A stretch of DNA of 24,965 bases, from the NCBI GenBank assembly GCA_031270205.1, contig JAISYA010000009.1, forward strand, positions 1 through 24,965, written 5' to 3'. Numbering within the stretch: the stretch's first letter is position 1; the number at the start of each line of letters is the position of its first letter. This DNA is from Treponema sp. (lineage in GTDB: Bacteria; Spirochaetota; Spirochaetia; Treponematales; Breznakiellaceae). The notes under the pieces are model-generated. The model was not told the origin of the DNA, ran no database searches, and saw only the letters and a list, made by a program, of their open reading frames with translations. The translations under genes and the position numbers were made by a program. Shown here one piece after another: positions 21,784 through 24,965 of the stretch.

Positions 21784-23094
21784 TTATTTTTTCGCTGCCT
21801 TTTTTGCCGCCGGTTTTTTGGCGGCGCTTTTTGGCGCCGCCGTCTTCCCTGCGCCCGCCGCTTTTGCCGGGGGTTTTACCGCTTCTTTCTCCAGTTCCCC
21901 GCCGGTGTAGATAGAGGGCAGGGCGGCGTAAACTGCGGCGCAACGGACCAGATCCGCCTTCCATGTTTTTTCGTTGGGCGCGTGGGCCTGCACTTCCTTG
22001 CCGGGGCCAAAGCCGATACAGGGGATCTTGTTGCGGCCCATAATCGAAACGCCGTTAGTTGAAAATGTCCATTTGTCAACTTTTGGCCTGCCGAACATTC
22101 CCTCGTAGGCTTTCACCATGGCCCTTGTGGGCCTGGCGTCTTCGGGAATTACCCAGGTGGGGAAGTAGCAGTCTATCGGGTACAGCACACCGGTGTAGCT
22201 GGGCCGGTCGTATTTGTACATGCTGACTTTGGCCTTGTATTTTTTCACCGTGGGGAGGGCGGCAATTTCCCTGAGCGCGCTCCGGTAGGTTTCCCCCCAG
22301 GTGAGACGCCGGTCAATGGAAATGGCGCACATATCCGCAACGGCGCAGCGGCTCGGTGAACTGAAATAAATCTGCGAAACCGCGAGACTACCCTTGCCCA
22401 GGAAAGGATCGTTTTTCAGCTTTTTGTTCAGGGCCTTCACCTCCGCGAGAATCTCGCCCATCTTGTAAATGGCGTTATCCCCCCGCTCGGGCGCGGAGCC
22501 GTGACACGAAATACCCTTCACCTCTACCCGTATCTCCATGCGGCCCCGCTGGCCGCGGTAAATATTGCCGTCGGTAGGTTCGGTAATAACCACAAATTCG
22601 GGCTTGATTTTTTCTTCCTTGATGATGTATTCCCAGCACAGGCCGTCGCAGTCTTCTTCCTGCACCGTGCCCGTTACCATCACGCGGTATTTGTCGTTCA
22701 GGAGGCCCAGGTCCTTCATGATCTTCGCGCCGTAAACCGCCGCCACCGGCCCGCCCAGTTGATCCGAAGCGCCGCGGCCGCCGATTTCCCTCTCGGTTTC
22801 AAAGCCCTCGTAAGGATCGAATTTCCAGTTGTCCCGGTTGCCAACGCCGACGGTATCGATGTGGCCGTCAAAGGCAATGAGGGTCTTGCCCGTTCCCATG
22901 TAACCAATGACGTTGCCCATCCTGTCGATACCGGCCTCGTCAAAACCGACTTTCTTCATCTCTTCCACAATGCGGGCGGCGGTTTCTTTTTCGCCGCAGC
23001 TCTCGCCGGGAAGCCGCACCAGGTCCCGAAGGAACCTGGTCATGTCCGCCTTGTATCCCTCGGCGGCCTGTTTAATCGCTGCAAAATCTAACAT
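21784..23094 (-). CDS. ygeY: YgeY, M20-family hydrolase of the purine cluster
   Basis: A 436-residue zinc-type hydrolase of the M20 peptidase/deacetylase clan, YgeY branch. Metal and catalytic residues: H78 and D80 in AFDGHIDTVG, D111 in GRGASDQLGG, E146/E147 in QEEDCDG, then EPTDGNIYRGQRG and the dimerisation domain with CHGSAPERGDNA; the last metal His is in QAHAPNE. In the purine pathway it probably cleaves a ureido or amide intermediate on the way to 2,3-diaminopropionate. E. coli YgeY has about 403 residues; the excess here is a C-terminal tail, from about 400, of Ala, Lys and Pro ending KKPAAKKAAKK, unlike the globular part. AAGGAG lies six bases before the ATG. ygeX ends ten bases upstream. 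Confidence 0.93.
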   Translation of the reverse strand: MLDFAAIKQAAEGYKADMTRFLRDLVRLPGESCGEKETAARIVEEMKKVGFDEAGIDRMGNVIGYMGTGKTLIAFDGHIDTVGVGNRDNWKFDPYEGFETEREIGGRGASDQLGGPVAAVYGAKIMKDLGLLNDKYRVMVTGTVQEEDCDGLCWEYIIKEEKIKPEFVVITEPTDGNIYRGQRGRMEIRVEVKGISCHGSAPERGDNAIYKMGEILAEVKALNKKLKNDPFLGKGSLAVSQIYFSSPSRCAVADMCAISIDRRLTWGETYRSALREIAALPTVKKYKAKVSMYKYDRPSYTGVLYPIDCYFPTWVIPEDARPTRAMVKAYEGMFGRPKVDKWTFSTNGVSIMGRNKIPCIGFGPGKEVQAHAPNEKTWKADLVRCAAVYAALPSIYTGGELEKEAVKPPAKAAGAGKTAAPKSAAKKPAAKKAAKK

Positions 23095-23104
23095 CGCTGT
23101 CTCC

Positions 23105-24289
23105 TTACATATTTCCGCTGGGAAATTCCCCGTCCCAGACTACGTCACGAAATTTTTCAGGATCGGTGTTGCCTTCGGTACTGAAAAGCAATACCACTGA
23201 GTCGGCGTTTATTCCCAGGGCTTCACGGAAGTCCCGGTACTCCGCGTCCCGGAGCAGGGTAAAGAGCAGTCCCGCGGTAACCGCGCCGGATTCCCCGGAG
23301 ATCACCTTGTTGTCGCCCTTGAGGGGAACGGCCAGCACGCGCATACCGCGGGAGGCAACCCAGTCGGGGGCGGAGACAAAAAAGTCCGCGCAATTTTTTA
23401 ATATTTCCCAGGAAATGGTATTACCCTCGCCGCAGGCAAGGCCGGCCATGATCGTGGTCAAGTTCCCTTTAACGCCGACAAGTTTTCCGGCCAGGCTGGA
23501 AATATACAGGCAGTCCGCGGCGGACGCTTCCGTCACCACAACCTTCGGCGGATTATCGGGGAAAATGTTGGCAAAATAACCGGCCACCGAGCCGGCCAGA
23601 GAACCGACCCCGGCCTGCACAAAAATATGAGTCGGACGTTCAAACCCCGCTTCCTTGAGCTGCCTGGCCGCCTCGAATGACATGGAGCCGTAGCCCTGCA
23701 TGATCCAGCCGGGGATCTCCTCATAGCCTTCCCACGCGGTGTCCTGCACCATAACCCCGTGAGGGTCACCGGATGCCTTTTGGTTCGCCAGGCGCACCGC
23801 ATCGTCATAGTTCAAATCGGTAATGGCGGCGTCTGCCCCTTCCGCGAGAATGTTTTGCAGACGGGTCTGTGAAGAACCCCTGGGCATCAGCACCACCGAT
23901 TTTTGCCGCAGCTTGCTGGCCGCCCATGCCACGCCCCTGCCGTGGTTGCCGTCGGTAGCGGTGTAAAAAGTAATGTCGCCTAACTTTTGCTTGGTCCCGT
24001 CTGAAACCAGCGTGTTGTAATCAAGCCCGGAAATGTCTTTCCCAAGCTGCCGGGCAATGTATTTGCCGATGGCGTAAGAGCCGCCCAGCACCTTGAAGGC
24101 GTTAAGATCAAAACGGAAAGATTCGTCTTTAACAAAGATTCCTTTAATGCCGAAGTAGGCGGCAAGGCGGGATAAATTCACCAGGGGCGTTTCACTGTAT
24201 TGGGGAAAACTCCGGTGAAACCGGCAGGCCTTCTCTATTTCGGCGGCGCTCATAAGGGAGAGGCTTTTGGAATAATCAGTTTTGGGCAT
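23105..24289 (-). CDS. ygeX: 2,3-Diaminopropionate ammonia-lyase YgeX (DpaL)
   Basis: A PLP enzyme that splits 2,3-diaminopropionate into pyruvate and two ammonia, through 2-aminoacrylate. Counted from the ATG at 24289 it has 394 residues, with PLP Lys66 in DLNAFKVLGGSYA, the catalytic Asp113 in TDGNHGRG, Asp183 in VQDTAWEGY, and the Gly-rich phosphate loop QAGVGSLAGSVAGY. The family ending STEGNTDPEKFRDVVWDG is present. That ATG has no ribosome site. A perfect AAGGAGG (24335-24329) stands six bases before an in-frame ATC at 24322, which would add IRNLIKWARNE to the N-terminus; see the separate finding. It lies between ridA (56 bases upstream) and ygeY (10 bases downstream). Confidence 0.95.
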   Translation of the reverse strand: MPKTDYSKSLSLMSAAEIEKACRFHRSFPQYSETPLVNLSRLAAYFGIKGIFVKDESFRFDLNAFKVLGGSYAIGKYIARQLGKDISGLDYNTLVSDGTKQKLGDITFYTATDGNHGRGVAWAASKLRQKSVVLMPRGSSQTRLQNILAEGADAAITDLNYDDAVRLANQKASGDPHGVMVQDTAWEGYEEIPGWIMQGYGSMSFEAARQLKEAGFERPTHIFVQAGVGSLAGSVAGYFANIFPDNPPKVVVTEASAADCLYISSLAGKLVGVKGNLTTIMAGLACGEGNTISWEILKNCADFFVSAPDWVASRGMRVLAVPLKGDNKVISGESGAVTAGLLFTLLRDAEYRDFREALGINADSVVLLFSTEGNTDPEKFRDVVWDGEFPSGNM

Positions 24290-24319
24290 TTCGTTACGCG
24301 CCCATTTTATCAGGTTTCT

Positions 24320-24335
24320 GATTTTCGTCCTCCTT
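24320..24335 (-). promoter_or_regulatory. Shine-Dalgarno followed by ATC, candidate true start of ygeX
   Basis: AAGGAGG (24335-24329), six bases, then ATC (24322-24320) in the ygeX frame, eleven codons before the ATG at 24289. No ATG, GTG or TTG in that frame lies at a workable distance from this strong ribosome site; the only other near-start is a CTG at 24313, fifteen bases away. Confidence 0.5.
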
Positions 24336-24345
24336 GGTTCCGCCG

Positions 24346-24720
24346 CTACTCAATTTCCGCTATGGCTTCAATTTCCACCAGCGCGCTTTTGGGAAGCTGC
24401 CTGACCGCCACCGTCGAACGGGCGGGCTTGCCGGTAAAATGCTTCGCGTAAACTTCGTTAAAAGCGGCGAAATCGCCCATGTCCGCCAGAAAACAGGTGG
24501 TTTTCACCACTTTTTCCAGGGACGAACCGGCCGCTTCCAGAACCGCCTTCAGGTTTTTGATAACCTGCTCGGTCTGTTCGGCAACGCCGGTTCCCGTAAG
24601 CTCCCCGGTTCCCGGCAAAAGCGGAATTTGACCGGAGCTAAACACCAGATTTCCCGATATAAAAGCCTGGGAATAAGGCCCGATGGCCGCCGGAGCGGCG
24701 CTGGTTTGTACAACTTTCAT
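24346..24720 (-). CDS. ridA: RidA, enamine/imine deaminase
   Basis: A 124-residue YjgF/YER057c/UK114 protein. RidA hydrolyses reactive 2-aminoacrylate and related imines to keto acids and ammonia. The active-site Arg101 (ARSTVAV) and Glu116 (VEIEAIA) match Arg105 and Glu120 of the E. coli protein, with the IGPYSQA and FSSGQIPL segments near the N-terminus. AAGGAG lies five bases before the ATG. It is the first gene of the minus-strand cluster, directly before ygeX, whose reaction passes through 2-aminoacrylate, so a dedicated protective role is likely rather than a general housekeeping copy. It has its own good promoter. Confidence 0.95.
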   Translation of the reverse strand: MKVVQTSAAPAAIGPYSQAFISGNLVFSSGQIPLLPGTGELTGTGVAEQTEQVIKNLKAVLEAAGSSLEKVVKTTCFLADMGDFAAFNEVYAKHFTGKPARSTVAVRQLPKSALVEIEAIAEIE

Positions 24721-24742
24721 GGTTTCTCCTTAACTTTATTTC

Positions 24743-24771
24743 ATTAAATCACTAAACTTTTTTTTAGTCAA
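24743..24771 (-). promoter_or_regulatory. Promoter of the ridA-ygeX cluster with inverted repeat
   Basis: On the minus strand TTGACT (24771-24766), a 17-base spacer and TTTAAT (24748-24743) form a good sigma-70 promoter 23 bases before ridA. The spacer and -35 hold the inverted repeat ACTAAA / TTTAGT (24768-24751, 6-base gap), a candidate operator. No regulator gene for the cluster is inside the window. Confidence 0.55.
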
Positions 24772-24800
24772 GTAAAAAAACTCAAAATTCTGAAAAACCA

Positions 24801-24864
24801 GGAACAGTCGTGCCTGTTCCAAAACTAATTGACTGTGCGCTCGCGCGCACGGTTTTGGACCAGG
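24801..24864. repeat. Inverted copy of the CTGTTCCAAAAC palindromic repeat
   Basis: CCTGTTCCAAAAC (24813-24825) pairs with GTTTTGGACCAGG (24852-24864) with one mismatch; inside, GTGCGC pairs with GCGCAC, and the segment TAATTGAC marks it as the reverse orientation of the copy at 17923-17971. A further GGAACAG at 24801-24807 can pair with CTGTTCC at 24814-24820. Confidence 0.7.
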
Positions 24865-24869
24865 CTCTT

Positions 24870-24909
24870 GCAGTTTTTCAGGCTAAAGCCTTACAAAACT
24901 GCGTTTTTT
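24870..24909 (+). terminator. Terminator-like hairpin with T-run
   Basis: GCAGTTTT (24870-24877) pairs with AAAACTGC (24895-24902), with an inner AGGCT/AGCCT stem, followed by G and six T (24904-24909). It has the form of a plus-strand intrinsic terminator, yet no plus-strand gene precedes it here. It lies between two palindromic repeats and may be part of that repeat cluster. Confidence 0.4.
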
Positions 24910-24917
24910 AAAGGTTG

Positions 24918-24945
24918 CTGTTCCAAAACTGAAGTTTTGGAACAG
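24918..24945. repeat. Perfect 28-base palindrome, compact form of the repeat
   Basis: The arms CTGTTCCAAAACT and AGTTTTGGAACAG are perfect complements around GA. The arm sequence is the same as the outer arms at 17923-17971, without the inner GC stem, so this looks like a shortened relative of the same element. Confidence 0.7.
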
Positions 24946-24965
24946 TCAAATGAGCGCGTCCGCTG

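Noticed and set aside
24870..24909. Terminator of a plus-strand gene
   Set aside because: No plus-strand coding sequence lies upstream within reach; more likely part of the palindromic repeat cluster, so kept only as terminator-like.
1..24965. CRISPR arrays, tRNA or rRNA genes, insertion sequences
   Set aside because: No regularly spaced direct repeats, no cloverleaf-like segment in any gap and no transposase-like frame were found.

Overview
The window reads as a chromosomal segment of a moderately high-GC spirochaete, most likely a gut Treponema. Support for this is the treponemal style of the substrate-binding-protein signal peptides, the paralogous TRAP transporters and the anaerobic, clostridium-like amino-acid and purine genes. 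The taxon is an inference from protein style; no rRNA or other phylogenetic marker is present. Coding density is high and no gap reaches 300 bases. I see no tRNA, rRNA, CRISPR array, transposase or phage gene. || Layout. (1) Bases 1-1494: the 3' end of a fibronectin-III-like protein convergent with rsmE. (2) Bases 1756-10784: two complete TRAP transporter operons of the same P-Q-M order. The first is flanked by a uroporphyrinogen-decarboxylase-fold protein and a divergent AraC regulator, the second is preceded by a GntR/FCD regulator. The two DctM proteins have equal length and are nearly the same along most of it, so this is a duplicated transporter under two different regulators. The GntR operator can be read as a 10-bp motif present once at its own promoter and twice in the TRAP-2 promoter. 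(3) Bases 10972-13323: a tightly overlapping plus-strand operon of TSCPD-domain protein, queH, tcdA and a ttcA-like gene, which is a tRNA-modification operon. (4) Bases 13445-24720: eight minus-strand genes, in transcription order ridA, ygeX, ygeY, ygeW, arcC, an NCS2 purine permease, ygfK and ssnA. || The last block is the most interesting part. It is the gene set that in enterobacteria and gut clostridia is tied to anaerobic purine and uric acid breakdown. A plausible division of labour is: purine uptake by the permease; redox and hydrolytic ring chemistry by YgfK and SsnA; carbamoyl release by YgeW and YgeY with ATP made by carbamate kinase; and 2,3-diaminopropionate cleaved by YgeX to pyruvate and ammonia, with RidA removing the 2-aminoacrylate intermediate. 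Genes often seen with this set (xanthine-dehydrogenase-like xdhD, hyuA) are not inside the window; the operon's upstream side is close to the window end. || Smaller points include a ygeX start that appears to use a non-standard AUC codon behind a perfect Shine-Dalgarno, a histone-H1-like Lys/Ala tail on YgeY, hairpins between dctP and dctQ in both TRAP operons, and a dispersed palindromic repeat with CTGTTCCAAAAC arms near 10.9, 17.9 and 24.8-24.9 kb.
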